This document shows positions 44,474 through 53,841 of a stretch of 64,000 nucleotides of DNA, one piece after another. Where the stretch lies: the NCBI GenBank assembly GCA_040752835.1, contig JBFMGG010000004.1, positions 95,032 to 159,031 of the forward strand. Reading direction: 5' to 3'. The notes under the pieces are model-generated. The model was not told the DNA's origin and made no database searches. It saw nothing but the letters and a program-made list of their open reading frames with translations. The stretch comes from Campylobacterota bacterium (GTDB lineage Bacteria > Campylobacterota > Campylobacteria > Campylobacterales > Sulfurimonadaceae). Within the stretch, counting starts at the first letter, position 1; every line of letters begins with the position of its first letter. The position numbers were made by a program, and so were the translations under genes.

Positions 44474-44574
44474 CCCTTCCAATATTTTTCTTTCAATCCC
44501 CCTTTTCAATGACAATCCCAACCGTTTATCCGACTGCGTTATAATAATTGCCATCCCTTGAAAAAGGCGGCAGC

Positions 44575-47136
44575 ATGAACCTTCCTTCCGCACCCTGGTC
44601 CGAAACAGCCGACACCCTTTTAACCCGTTTGGAGACTTCCGCCGAAGGGTTGAGTGCGCTGGATGCCGAAAACCGCCTCACCCGTTTCGGTCCCAACGGA
44701 ATCGAAGAGGAAGAACGCTCCAGAATCTCCCTTTTTCTGGCCCAGTTCGCAAGCCCGATTGTCTGGATTCTTCTGACTGCGGCCCTCATCAGCTTTGTCA
44801 TGGAACATCACAAAGACGGCGTCATCATCCTCGCCGTTTTGACCATCAACGCCCTGTTAGGGTTTTATCAGGAACTCAAAGCCGAAACGTCGATCCGCGC
44901 CCTGCAAAAACTCACCGAAAGCCACGTCAAAGTTCTACGAAGCGGCATCAATGCCCTGATTCCTTCACGCGAACTGGTCCCCGGAGACATCGTGCTCCTG
45001 GTGGAGGGGGATATCGTCCCTGCGGACATACGGCTCTTCGAATCCCATGCTCTTCAAGTGGATGAAGCGGTGTTGACGGGGGAATCCCTCCCCTGTGATA
45101 AAAATGCCGATACGGTGCTGGGTGAGGACACTCCCTTGTTTGAACGGACCAATACCGTTTTTTCGGGAACCTCCGTCCTCAGGGGTAAAGCACTCGGGAT
45201 CGTCGCGGCGACGGGAGAATCGACCCAAATAGCGCGTATCGCCCAATCGGCCCAGGAAGCATCCCCCCACTCGCCCCTCACCAAATCAATCCGCCATTTT
45301 TCCAGACTCCTGATCGCGGCTATTGTGCTGATCCTCTCGTTTCTTGCCCTTATTGCCCTGATGCAGGGGCGAAGCATCGAAGAGGTGGCAACTTTCATGC
45401 TCGCCCAGCTTGTTTCCGCAGTTCCCGAAGGGCTCCCGATCGTCATCACCCTGACCCTCGCGATCGGAGCCTACCGGCTGAGCCGCCACAAAGTACTGGT
45501 CCGCCATCTCCCTTCCGTCGAATCTCTAGGGAGCGCGACCGTGATCGCAACCGATAAAACGGGGACTCTTACCGAAGGCGTTTTATCCGTCAGGGAAGAG
45601 ATTGCCCTCGATCCCGACGGACTCAGGCTGTGTGCCGCACTGTGCAACGATTCGCTAAACGGTACCGGAGATGCCGTCGACGTAGCCCTGGCACAATGGC
45701 TTGCAGAGGAGTATGACATGCTCCGAAACCGTTACGAACGGATCTATTTTCATCCGTTTGATCCCATCACCCGCATGATGGCTACCGTCAACCGTCGCGG
45801 GAAGGATGAAAAACTCTACGTCAAAGGGGCATACGAAGCCCTCATCCCCTTAGCCGTCAATCCCGAACACGAGCTTGAACGCCTTTCCCGCGCGCATGAC
45901 GCCATGGCCGAGCGGGGGCTGAGGGTCCTTGCGTTCGGATTCAGCGATCATCACTGGGAAGACCCTTCCTCCGCACCGTTCGTCCTGACGGGACTCGTCG
46001 CATTCGCCGACCGCCCCAAAACGGGGCTGGACGAAACGATAACCGTTGCCCGCGAAGCGGGGATCGGGTTGATTATGATTACCGGCGACAACCCGGTTAC
46101 GGCGGGAGTCATCGCCCGCGAAGTCGGGATCTGCAGAGGAGAAGCCCGCATTCTGCTCGGAAGCGATCTCGATCGGATCGACGACAAGACGCTTGCGGAG
46201 AAACTTCGGCATACCGATGTCGTGGCCCGCGCGATGCCCGAGCACAAATACCGCATCGTTCGTGTCCTTCAGCAAGAAGGGGAAATCGTCGCGGTCACCG
46301 GAGACGGAGTCAACGACGTTCCGGCGCTCAAGGCGGCCGATCTCGGGATCGCGATGGGAAACGGCAGTGAAGCGGCCAAATCCTCCTCCAAAATGGTCAT
46401 CGGCGACAACAATCTGGGAGTCATTATCGATGCCGTACGTCAGGGAAGAATCATTGCCGACAACCTGCGCAAAGTGCTCTTTTATCTCCTCTCGACGAGC
46501 CTTGGAGAAATTCTTATCATCAGCGGCGCCATCCTGATGGGGCTTCCCCTTCCGCTTCACCCGACCCAAATTCTGTGGATCAACATTGTGACCGACGGGG
46601 TCAATGACAAGACCTTCGCGATGTGCAAAGAAGAGGGGAACGTCATGCAAAGGGGAGTACGCAAAGTTAACCGACAGTTTTTCGACAACGCGATGCTGCT
46701 GCGGCTGGTATGGTTTGCCTTTTCGACCGCGCTGATGTCGCTCGTCCTCTTTTTTTATCTACTCTCCAGCGATCATCCCTACGAAACGGCCCTGACCGCC
46801 ACATTCTGCACGGTGGTCGTCGCTCAATGGATCAACGCCGTTTTTGCGCAAAAAGAGGGGGAACCGTTGTTGAAAAACATCAGACGCACCCTGACGATCA
46901 ACCCCTGGCTGTGGTTCGGGATCAGCGGGGGAATCGCGCTTCAGGCGATTGCGCTGTACGCCATCCCCGAATGGTTCCACGTCATTCCCCCCACCGCCGA
47001 AATATTGCTCTACGTTCTCGTGGCCTCTTTGGGAATTTTCATTCTCGAAGAGGGGTACAAGTGGGGAGAATACTACGTCAATGCCCGGTTAAAGAAAAAA
47101 AATCACGGCTCGACCAAATCGGCGGAAGGCTCGTAA
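44575..47136 (+). CDS. Cation-translocating P-type ATPase (P2/Ca2+-type)
   Basis: An 853-residue P-type pump. The actuator loop is LTGESLP, TM4 has VPEGLPIVITL, the phosphorylated Asp is in ATDKTGTLTEG (about 327), and the hinge is GDGVNDVPALKAADLGIAMG. The PEGL TM4 motif and the N-terminal cation-ATPase domain (WSETADTLLTRLET) favour the P2A/Ca2+ or related Mn2+/Na+ branch rather than the heavy-metal branch with CPC. The cation is unproven. ATG 44575 has a GGCGG site. Its last 34 bases overlap the convergent EAL gene. Confidence 0.88.
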   Translation: MNLPSAPWSETADTLLTRLETSAEGLSALDAENRLTRFGPNGIEEEERSRISLFLAQFASPIVWILLTAALISFVMEHHKDGVIILAVLTINALLGFYQELKAETSIRALQKLTESHVKVLRSGINALIPSRELVPGDIVLLVEGDIVPADIRLFESHALQVDEAVLTGESLPCDKNADTVLGEDTPLFERTNTVFSGTSVLRGKALGIVAATGESTQIARIAQSAQEASPHSPLTKSIRHFSRLLIAAIVLILSFLALIALMQGRSIEEVATFMLAQLVSAVPEGLPIVITLTLAIGAYRLSRHKVLVRHLPSVESLGSATVIATDKTGTLTEGVLSVREEIALDPDGLRLCAALCNDSLNGTGDAVDVALAQWLAEEYDMLRNRYERIYFHPFDPITRMMATVNRRGKDEKLYVKGAYEALIPLAVNPEHELERLSRAHDAMAERGLRVLAFGFSDHHWEDPSSAPFVLTGLVAFADRPKTGLDETITVAREAGIGLIMITGDNPVTAGVIAREVGICRGEARILLGSDLDRIDDKTLAEKLRHTDVVARAMPEHKYRIVRVLQQEGEIVAVTGDGVNDVPALKAADLGIAMGNGSEAAKSSSKMVIGDNNLGVIIDAVRQGRIIADNLRKVLFYLLSTSLGEILIISGAILMGLPLPLHPTQILWINIVTDGVNDKTFAMCKEEGNVMQRGVRKVNRQFFDNAMLLRLVWFAFSTALMSLVLFFYLLSSDHPYETALTATFCTVVVAQWINAVFAQKEGEPLLKNIRRTLTINPWLWFGISGGIALQAIALYAIPEWFHVIPPTAEILLYVLVASLGIFILEEGYKWGEYYVNARLKKKNHGSTKSAEGS

Positions 47137-49559
47137 AAATAATACCCCTGCGACGCATCGACGCCGCTGGCTTTGACCCGTTCGTAGATCTCTTCGCTCG
47201 ATACGAATTCGGCGACGGTGCTGATCCCCATCTCGTGGGCGAATTCGGCGATATGCTTGACGAAAATCTGCGCGTTCCGGTCGTGCGGAAGGTTTTTGAT
47301 CAGCGTCCCGTCGATTTTGATCGTATCGACGTTGAGCTTGAGAAGGTGGTCGAAATTCGAATAGCCCGATCCGAAATCATCAATCGCAAACCGGCATCCG
47401 ATCGATTTGAAGCGGTCGACGAACGCCGACACCGCATCGTAATTTTCAAACCCTTCGCTTTCGAGAATTTCGAAAATGATCAGCCGCCCCATCCCTTCAC
47501 GCAATATGGTCGATTCGAGATAATCGGCCAGGTCGGGGTTCGTCAGATCCTGCGTCGAGAGGTTCAGACTCACCGGCAACTCGCTCCCTTTGAAGCGCGC
47601 GATCACTTTATCGATCATGATTTTGGTCAATTCGGGATAGATTTTCGTTTTTTTGGCGATTTCAAGAAACAGGTAGGGGGAGATCACCTTTCCCTCGGGA
47701 TCGATCAGACGGATCAGCGCCTCGTATTTGACGATCCGGCCCGTCACGTTATCGACGATCGGCTGAAAGAAAGGGACGATGCGGGATTCTTCGACCGCCT
47801 CTTTGATCCGTTTGTACCAGGCGATATTTTTCCCCTGTTCCTGCTTCACTTCGTACGAAAAAACCTCCAGGCTACGCCGTTTACGCTTGGCCTCTTTGAG
47901 CGCGGCGGTGGCGTGTTCAAGGACCCGTTCCGAAGTGGGCGCAATCCCGACGGTGATGGTGAGGACGATTTCGATCCCCTCGATCACGAAAGACTCTTTT
48001 TGCGTCATCGCGATCAGGCGGTCCAAAAACGCGATGCAGTAACTCATGTCACTGCACTCTTCGTACACCAGCGCGTATTCATCACTCCCCATCTTGTACA
48101 GCGAAATATGGGGTTCGGCCGCGATCATCCGCTTGAGCCAGTGGGCATACCCCGAGAGAATCGCATCCCCGATCGTAATCCCGTAGACATCGTTGATATC
48201 GCTGAAACGGTCGATGTTGATGATCGCCAGGGCCGAGATTCCTTTGCGTTCCAGCGCTTCGACCAGCGAAAAACGGTTCGGAAGATCGGTTACGGCATCG
48301 GTTGTGAGATGATACTGCAGCCGTGTGCGTTGGGTGAACGAACCGACGGCAAATCCGATGTCCCCTGCGAGTTCTTCGAGCATTGCAATCTCTTTGGCTT
48401 CGAATCCGTGGGAGTTTTTGGCATAGATCGTCATCACCCCGATCGGCAGTGCATCGATCGTTTCGACCAGGGGAATGGCGATAACCGAACCGAACTGCCC
48501 CTTTTCGGCGATGTAGCGCCATGCACCCAGCGACGTATTGTGCTCGAGATGGTCGATGATGATTGTTTCGTTTTCGGTGTAAGCAACTACCGAAGGGTCT
48601 CTTTCGTCAAGGTGTTCCTGATCGAGATCGATTTTCATCCCGCCGTACAGGTACCCCGTAGTATCGTTCGAAAAAGCCTCGACGACCAGGGCGCTGTTAG
48701 CCCGCAACGCGATATGGCAGAGCTCGTACCCGGGATGCTGTGCGAGACGGTTGCAGGAATGATGCAGCAGTTCGCCGACATTCCGGGCGGTTAAAAGATA
48801 CTGATTGATATCGGCTACGGTACGCAGTATTCCGTCGAGATAACGGGTTTCGTCAAGCGCTTCTCTCAGATGATCCTGCTGGATTTTCATCGAACGGAAC
48901 GATTCGCCCAGCGTCGCATCTAGCAACGACAATTCTTCGATCAGATGGTCCCGATGCCCCGTCTCCTGTTTTTGGGCACGATAGGCGATCTCCTCCAGGG
49001 GTCGGATCATCCAGCGGCGGACAACGCCATAAAGGCTCAGCGCCACGACCGCAAAGACCAGGAAAAGGGTGAGACCGTAAAACAGCGCGATCTGGTTGAG
49101 GCGGCTGTAAATGAACTCCTCGTTCAACTCGATCAGCAATAATGCCCGTTCCTGCCGCGACTCCGGAAAATAGGCGATTTCCGCCGCATACCGCAGATGG
49201 TGGTCGCGTATCCCCTGCTGGATCTGGGAGACCGGAAGATACCCTTCTGCGATCATTTTTCCCGCAAGGGTACGGGACGAAGACGCGCCGATCGTTTTCC
49301 CGTCCCGCGACAGGGAAAAGACCGCTACCGCGTCGTCGATCGCGGCCGACTGGTCTAGCAGCGCCTGGATGGAATCGGGCCGGTTGTTTTGCAGCGCTTT
49401 GCTCAGGTCTTCTTCGAGATTGAAAATGCTTTGATTCAACGCCGTCGCCACATAACGCAGCGTAATCATCCTCTCGACGTAGTAAAATCCGGCCGACACG
49501 ACCGAAATGGCGAGAAACGCGACGGCGATGTTGATCAGGACGAAGCGCTGGATCTTCAC
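47103..49559 (-). CDS. Membrane GGDEF/EAL protein with HAMP and GAF domains
   Basis: An 818-residue cyclic-di-GMP protein. TM1 (about 8-28) and TM2 (about 165-187) flank a periplasmic sensor, followed by HAMP, GAF (about 245-400), GGDEF-like (about 405-555) and EAL (about 575-815). The GGDEF site reads GSDEY, so cyclase activity is doubtful. The EAL domain keeps EALIRL, NLS, DDFGSGYSN and KID, so phosphodiesterase activity is plausible. It starts in a 4-base overlap with the upstream binding-protein gene, suggesting the two form one sensor. Confidence 0.88.
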   Translation of the reverse strand: MKIQRFVLINIAVAFLAISVVSAGFYYVERMITLRYVATALNQSIFNLEEDLSKALQNNRPDSIQALLDQSAAIDDAVAVFSLSRDGKTIGASSSRTLAGKMIAEGYLPVSQIQQGIRDHHLRYAAEIAYFPESRQERALLLIELNEEFIYSRLNQIALFYGLTLFLVFAVVALSLYGVVRRWMIRPLEEIAYRAQKQETGHRDHLIEELSLLDATLGESFRSMKIQQDHLREALDETRYLDGILRTVADINQYLLTARNVGELLHHSCNRLAQHPGYELCHIALRANSALVVEAFSNDTTGYLYGGMKIDLDQEHLDERDPSVVAYTENETIIIDHLEHNTSLGAWRYIAEKGQFGSVIAIPLVETIDALPIGVMTIYAKNSHGFEAKEIAMLEELAGDIGFAVGSFTQRTRLQYHLTTDAVTDLPNRFSLVEALERKGISALAIINIDRFSDINDVYGITIGDAILSGYAHWLKRMIAAEPHISLYKMGSDEYALVYEECSDMSYCIAFLDRLIAMTQKESFVIEGIEIVLTITVGIAPTSERVLEHATAALKEAKRKRRSLEVFSYEVKQEQGKNIAWYKRIKEAVEESRIVPFFQPIVDNVTGRIVKYEALIRLIDPEGKVISPYLFLEIAKKTKIYPELTKIMIDKVIARFKGSELPVSLNLSTQDLTNPDLADYLESTILREGMGRLIIFEILESEGFENYDAVSAFVDRFKSIGCRFAIDDFGSGYSNFDHLLKLNVDTIKIDGTLIKNLPHDRNAQIFVKHIAEFAHEMGISTVAEFVSSEEIYERVKASGVDASQGYYFYEPSADLVEP

Positions 49560-50458
49560 GGCAGCAGCCTGTCGGTTTTAATGTTTTGCGAATGAAGGTA
49601 TTCGACAATCGTCGGGGGAACCGTATCGTGGACCCATTCGATCCCTTCGGTACTTTCAATGAACTCGTCGTAGGTCTGCCCTTCCAGATACCCTTTGACG
49701 ACCGAATAATACTCTTTGGGGTCTTGCTTGAACCGTTTGATCGCCAATCCCATGATCTCTTTGAGGCGGACGAACTCCTCTTCGTTCCCCTCAATCACTT
49801 TTTCATCCACAAAAAGGGCGTCGATAACGTAAAAGTTTTTCAACGTCTGCGTCGATGCAAGCGTGCGATACCCCTTTTTCCGAAGTTCCGAAAGATAAGG
49901 CGAATACGAGACGAGGATTACCGCTTCCGACATCATCGGCATCGCGGAGATGTTTTTCTGGGACGAATCGATCTGACTGAATAATTCGGGTTCCAGCCCG
50001 TTTTCCCGTACAAACGCATTGAAAAAATCTTCATTCAGCGATCCCCTTTCAAGAAAAACCTTCACCGGCTGTTTCGATGAACGAAGTTCCTCCAGCGAAC
50101 GGTTTGAAAGGATGGCATCGGCCCCGTAGGAGTGATCGATCAAAAAAACGGGCTTGATCGTATGCTGATCTTTAAAGTGCATCAGCTCGTACTGCGTCGC
50201 CGTAAACCCCCGGGTAAACCCGCGATGATAAAGACGCGCGTTGTCGGTCAGGTCAACCAGCCAGATGAATTTGAACGGAGAATCGTCAAGCCACCCTTTT
50301 TCCTGCGCGTAGATCAGCGGGGTAAAGCCTACCCACGGGTTGGTCGAAATCCGGATTTCGGAAGTAATTGAGGGGCGGTTGAGATAATAGTACAATGAAA
50401 CGGCGACCATCGAAATGAGCATAACAAGAGCGATAACAACAACATATGCTTTTTTCAT
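49556..50458 (-). CDS. NMT1-like periplasmic binding protein paired with the EAL gene
   Basis: A 300-residue protein with one N-terminal membrane anchor/signal segment (MKKAYVVVIALVMLISMVAV). The mature part resembles the NMT1/SsuA-type ligand binders: ISTNPWVGFTPLIYAQEKGW and FTRGFTATQYELMHFK. There are no ABC permease or ATPase genes nearby, so it probably feeds a signal to the neighbouring GGDEF/EAL protein rather than acting in import. The start at 50458 avoids an implausible N-terminal extension. Confidence 0.78.
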   Translation of the reverse strand: MKKAYVVVIALVMLISMVAVSLYYYLNRPSITSEIRISTNPWVGFTPLIYAQEKGWLDDSPFKFIWLVDLTDNARLYHRGFTRGFTATQYELMHFKDQHTIKPVFLIDHSYGADAILSNRSLEELRSSKQPVKVFLERGSLNEDFFNAFVRENGLEPELFSQIDSSQKNISAMPMMSEAVILVSYSPYLSELRKKGYRTLASTQTLKNFYVIDALFVDEKVIEGNEEEFVRLKEIMGLAIKRFKQDPKEYYSVVKGYLEGQTYDEFIESTEGIEWVHDTVPPTIVEYLHSQNIKTDRLLP

Positions 50459-50612
50459 CAGGATGCTCTCAAATGAATTTTGATGCCTTGGTCTCATATG
50501 GTAACATAAATTTGCCCGATCGTTCACCGCATCTGCGGGAGATTGCTCCGGGTACTACCCGCCTCCGGGCGGTAAATGCTACAATTACGCTGATTTTTCG
50601 GGGGAGTCGCTT

Positions 50613-51455
50613 GTGAAGTACCTGTTTATTCTGTTGTTGGTAGTCTCTTTTCCGGGATGGGGAAGCGAAACGTTTAACGGCAAAAGCGCTTTGGTCGTCC
50701 TGCCGCTTCCCGCCGGCAAAGTATCGTTTGCCGATGCGAACCTCAGCGTCGTGGCACATCCCCTCGATCGCACCAGGGGGATCGTCATCGTTCCGGTCGA
50801 CTATTACACCTCCGCCGGCGACTACAACATCACCTGGAACGCCCCGGGGAAAAACATCCCGATGGGATTGAGCGTTCGCGACGGTGCGTATCCTTCGGAA
50901 ACCCTCAGCGTCGATCCCGCCAAAGTGACTCCCCCGCCCGAGGCGATGGAGAGGATCGAACAAGAAAAAGCCGAAGCCGAAGCGATTTACGCAACATTCA
51001 CCCCGATACGTTACTGGGACAAACCGTTCGTCCGCCCGATGGATTCGAACATTACCAGCGTATACGGAGCCAAACGCACCTACAACGGAACCCTCAAAAG
51101 CTATCACGGGGGAGTCGATTTTCGCGCACGCACGCCCCAACCGATCTTGGCCGCCAATGACGGAATCGTCGTCCTCGCCAAAGAGCGCTATTACGCCGGA
51201 GACACGGTTATTATCGATCACGGCGAAGGGATTTACAGCTGTTATTTTCACCTCAGCCGCTATGGCGTCAAGGTCGGACAATACGTGAGGAGGGGAGACG
51301 TGATCGGTCTTACGGGGGCAACCGGACGGATTACGGGACCGCATCTGCATTTTGGCATGACGGTCCACTCCCGCCAAACCGATCCGCTCCATCTGATCGC
51401 ACAAATCAACGGATTGTTCGAAAAGGCGCCCGATGCGACCGTCGCTTCTCGCTAG
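50613..51455 (+). CDS. M23-family peptidoglycan endopeptidase
   Basis: A 280-residue secreted LytM-type metallopeptidase. After a signal peptide (KYLFILLLVVSFPGWGS) comes a beta domain. The M23 catalytic domain lies at about 165-260 with SYHGGVDFRA (HxxxD) and GPHLHFGM (HxH). All zinc ligands are present, so it should be active in cell-wall hydrolysis or cell shape. GTG start with a GGGGAG site. Its last 23 bases overlap the next gene. Confidence 0.9.
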   Translation: MKYLFILLLVVSFPGWGSETFNGKSALVVLPLPAGKVSFADANLSVVAHPLDRTRGIVIVPVDYYTSAGDYNITWNAPGKNIPMGLSVRDGAYPSETLSVDPAKVTPPPEAMERIEQEKAEAEAIYATFTPIRYWDKPFVRPMDSNITSVYGAKRTYNGTLKSYHGGVDFRARTPQPILAANDGIVVLAKERYYAGDTVIIDHGEGIYSCYFHLSRYGVKVGQYVRRGDVIGLTGATGRITGPHLHFGMTVHSRQTDPLHLIAQINGLFEKAPDATVASR

Positions 51456-52128
51456 CCTGCTGCTGGCTTCGGCCCTCCACGGATTCTCGACCACCAATCT
51501 TCAGTACCTCTATGGCAGTTTCGAAGGACCGACGTTTCTGGATACGGTTGAGGGGGCGAAACATACCTTAACCGCCGAGCATTACCGTACGTTCGGGTAC
51601 GGGGATGTGTTTGCGTTCGTCGATTACGTCTATACCCCCAAAGGGTTGCGGTTCAGCGGAAAGAAAAACGACCTCTACGGAGAATTTTCACCCCGTATCA
51701 GCTTCAATAAAATCGCCGATCTTCCCGTATCGTCCGGGGTATTCAAAGAGTGGTATGCAGCCTATCAGCACAATCGCGCAGACGGCTACCGGGCCGATCT
51801 ATACGGGGTGGGATGCGATCTGAACATTCCTGGATTCGACGTGTTCAGCCTCAACGGCTACCGCAAAGCGCGCTCGCAAATGAGCGATACCTATCAGCTC
51901 TCGGGGAACTATTCCGCGGCGCTGAGCGAAGCGTGGCTTTTCGAGGGGTACTTTGACTGGACGGGAGCCGATTTTCTGACGCAGAACCAACTGCTGTTCA
52001 ACCTCTCCCCCTTTCTGGGGATCCGGGAGGGACAGCTCCGTATCGGGACCGAATGGCATTATTATCGCGAAAACGGCTCCGACACCGACAACGACGTCTT
52101 CCAGGCGATGATCAAGTACAGCTGGTAA
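51433..52128 (+). CDS. Tsx/OmpK-like outer membrane channel
   Basis: A 231-residue barrel protein with a signal peptide (LLASLLLASALHGFS). It has the nucleoside-specific channel pattern: NLQYLYGSFEG at the start, TAEHYRTFGYGDVFAFVDYV, and a final aromatic (AMIKYSW). It is coupled to the M23 gene by a 23-base overlap. Nucleoside specificity is inferred from the family. Confidence 0.75.
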   Translation: MRPSLLASLLLASALHGFSTTNLQYLYGSFEGPTFLDTVEGAKHTLTAEHYRTFGYGDVFAFVDYVYTPKGLRFSGKKNDLYGEFSPRISFNKIADLPVSSGVFKEWYAAYQHNRADGYRADLYGVGCDLNIPGFDVFSLNGYRKARSQMSDTYQLSGNYSAALSEAWLFEGYFDWTGADFLTQNQLLFNLSPFLGIREGQLRIGTEWHYYRENGSDTDNDVFQAMIKYSW

Positions 52129-52224
52129 TCAATCTTTTTTCATTACGGCCCAGATAAAGCCGCCCAGCCCGATCCCCACCACGATCACCAAAAATCCGAC
52201 CTGAAACCAGTCCATCGCGCTCAT
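52129..52224 (-). CDS. Small single-pass membrane protein, 31 residues
   Basis: The ATG at 52224 overlaps the rlmN stop (ATGA), with GGAGG inside the rlmN end as ribosome binding site. The peptide begins MSAMDWFQ, has one hydrophobic helix ([20 protein letters not shown]) and ends KKD. The layout loosely resembles CcoS-type cytochrome oxidase assembly peptides, but it is shorter and lacks their tail, so I make no assignment. It ends directly beside the convergent Tsx-like gene. Confidence 0.6.
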   Translation of the reverse strand: MSAMDWFQVGFLVIVVGIGLGGFIWAVMKKD

Positions 52225-53297
52225 TGTTCCGCCTCCTTCAAATCTTTTTCTTTAAGTTGACCGCACGCGGCGCTGATATCGAGCCCTTTGGAATCGCGGA
52301 TCGTACAGAGGACGCCGTGCTTGATCAGGTACTCCTGAAACGCGACCATGTCCGCACGAGAAGGACGCTGATAGTCGCTTCCCGGATAGGGGTTGAAATA
52401 GATCAGGTTCACCTTCGCCTTGATCCCGTGCAGCAGTTTGACGAGCTTTTTCGCCGATCCCAAGTCGTCGTTTTTACCCTTGATGACGAGGTACTCGAAC
52501 ATCACCCGTTTGCGGGTGTCAATGGGAAAGCGCTTCACCGCGTCGATAATCGATGCGATGTTGTAGGCTTTGTTCATCGGGATGAGTTCGGTGCGCAGCT
52601 CGTCATCGACGGCGTGAAGGCTGATGGCGATATGGACCCCCAGATCCATCTCCCCGAGTCTGTCGATCTTGGTACTCAGACCGCTGGTGGAGACCGTCTG
52701 CCGCTTGCCCGAAATGCTCAAACCTTCCTCGTCTTTGAGAATCTGGATCGCACGGGCCAGGTTGTCGAGATTATCGAGCGGCTCTCCCATCCCCATGTAG
52801 ACAATGTTCAGACGGCGGTGGGCCGCGAGGTTGTTGTCCATCTTCACCGATAGCACCTGCGCGACGATTTCGCCTGCGCTAAGGTCGCGGGTAAATCCCC
52901 CCTTGGCGGTCAGGCAGAACGAACATCCCACCTTGCATCCCACCTGCGTCGAGACACAGACGGTGTAGCGGGCTTCGTGCTCGACGTTCCCCTCCTCGTC
53001 GATGCTTTCGTCCTTCATCTTCAGCCACACCGTCTCGACGGTTTTGCCGTCGCGCAATTCGAAAAGGTACTTGATCGTCCCGTCACTGGAACACTCCTTG
53101 CGGACGATTCTGAGCGGCAGTATGTCGTACTCTTGCGCAAGCTCTTCACGCATCGCTTTGGGAAGGTTCTGCATCGCGTCAAAGCTTGTTGCGTACTGAT
53201 GGTAGATCCATCCCCATATCTGTTTGGCGCGGAAGGAAGGCCTGAGCATCTGAGCCAATTCGGCTTTCGTATAATCGAGGATGCACTTTTTATCCAC
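52221..53297 (-). CDS. rlmN: Dual-specificity 23S rRNA/tRNA methyltransferase
   Basis: A radical-SAM enzyme that makes C2-methyladenosine in 23S rRNA (A2503) and tRNA (A37). The 358-residue protein has CKVGCSFC (CxxxCxxC), the GEPLDN loop, and the mechanistic cysteine in AACGQL near the C-terminus. Its start overlaps the nucleosidase-family gene by 8 bases, and its stop overlaps the small membrane-protein ORF. Confidence 0.95.
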   Translation of the reverse strand: MDKKCILDYTKAELAQMLRPSFRAKQIWGWIYHQYATSFDAMQNLPKAMREELAQEYDILPLRIVRKECSSDGTIKYLFELRDGKTVETVWLKMKDESIDEEGNVEHEARYTVCVSTQVGCKVGCSFCLTAKGGFTRDLSAGEIVAQVLSVKMDNNLAAHRRLNIVYMGMGEPLDNLDNLARAIQILKDEEGLSISGKRQTVSTSGLSTKIDRLGEMDLGVHIAISLHAVDDELRTELIPMNKAYNIASIIDAVKRFPIDTRKRVMFEYLVIKGKNDDLGSAKKLVKLLHGIKAKVNLIYFNPYPGSDYQRPSRADMVAFQEYLIKHGVLCTIRDSKGLDISAACGQLKEKDLKEAEQ

Positions 53298-53841
53298 GGA
53301 TCAGCCCCTTTTCTTTTAAATGCTCTTTGAGCAGCACTTTTGCAAACCCGTGATTGGCGATGAAATCGCGGTGGGCATTCGCATCGCAATAATTGGTGAT
53401 GCAAAACACCCCGCCGGCGGGGATGCCGAAAATCTGCGCAACCCGCATCACGCTGAAAAACTCCATATTCTCAATCCCCAGCCCCAACGCACGAAACTTC
53501 TCCATCGCACGCTCGCTCGTCGTGATGTAGTTGGAGCCGTTGACGACCACATCCTTGGTATCCTCCGTTTGTGCCGAAACCACGTTATCAATCGGTGTGT
53601 AAGCGTTCTGATCCAAAAACCCCAGCTCGATGTTCGCCGCCGTTTTGGATTCGACGATCTCGTGGATTTTATACTCGCCGTAACTCCCGGCACTCCCGAC
53701 GAAAAGGAGAAACTCGGGTTTGTGGAGCAGACACAGACGGGTCAGGCTCATGGCACTGTCCACCAGTCCCACCCCGATCGGGGTCGCGAAATCAAACGTC
53801 TCGTTATTGCCGGCACAGAGAATCATCGCAAACCTTATCAT
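53290..53841 (-). CDS. Phosphorylase/nucleosidase superfamily protein (PNP/MTAN-like, short)
   Basis: A 183-residue PNP/UDP-phosphorylase-fold protein. [12 protein letters not shown] matches the base-binding glycine loop, and [32 protein letters not shown] corresponds to the E-x-M-E and substrate Asp region of MTA/SAH nucleosidases. It is about 50 residues shorter than MTAN. The first 38 bases overlap the end of mcrC. The substrate is unproven. Confidence 0.72.
   Translation of the reverse strand: MIRFAMILCAGNNETFDFATPIGVGLVDSAMSLTRLCLLHKPEFLLFVGSAGSYGEYKIHEIVESKTAANIELGFLDQNAYTPIDNVVSAQTEDTKDVVVNGSNYITTSERAMEKFRALGLGIENMEFFSVMRVAQIFGIPAGGVFCITNYCDANAHRDFIANHGFAKVLLKEHLKEKGLIRG

Larger units (their letters stand above)
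44169..44574. other. Right island edge and P-type ATPase promoter region
   Basis: Contains the tandem TTTTTACTACAA repeat (44269-44292), the 57-bp attR (44417-44473), then core DNA with TATAAT at 44540-44545 as the -10 for the ATPase gene. No additional gene seen. Confidence 0.7.

Noticed and set aside
46710-48794. 694-codon plus-strand open frame across the ATPase end and the EAL gene.
   Set aside because: It runs out of frame through two well-defined genes; low-complexity Arg/Asp/Phe composition is typical of a GC-rich shadow frame.
53804-53841. McrC-nucleosidase fusion.
   Set aside because: The two genes are in different frames with their own stop and start codons; it is an overlap, not a fusion.
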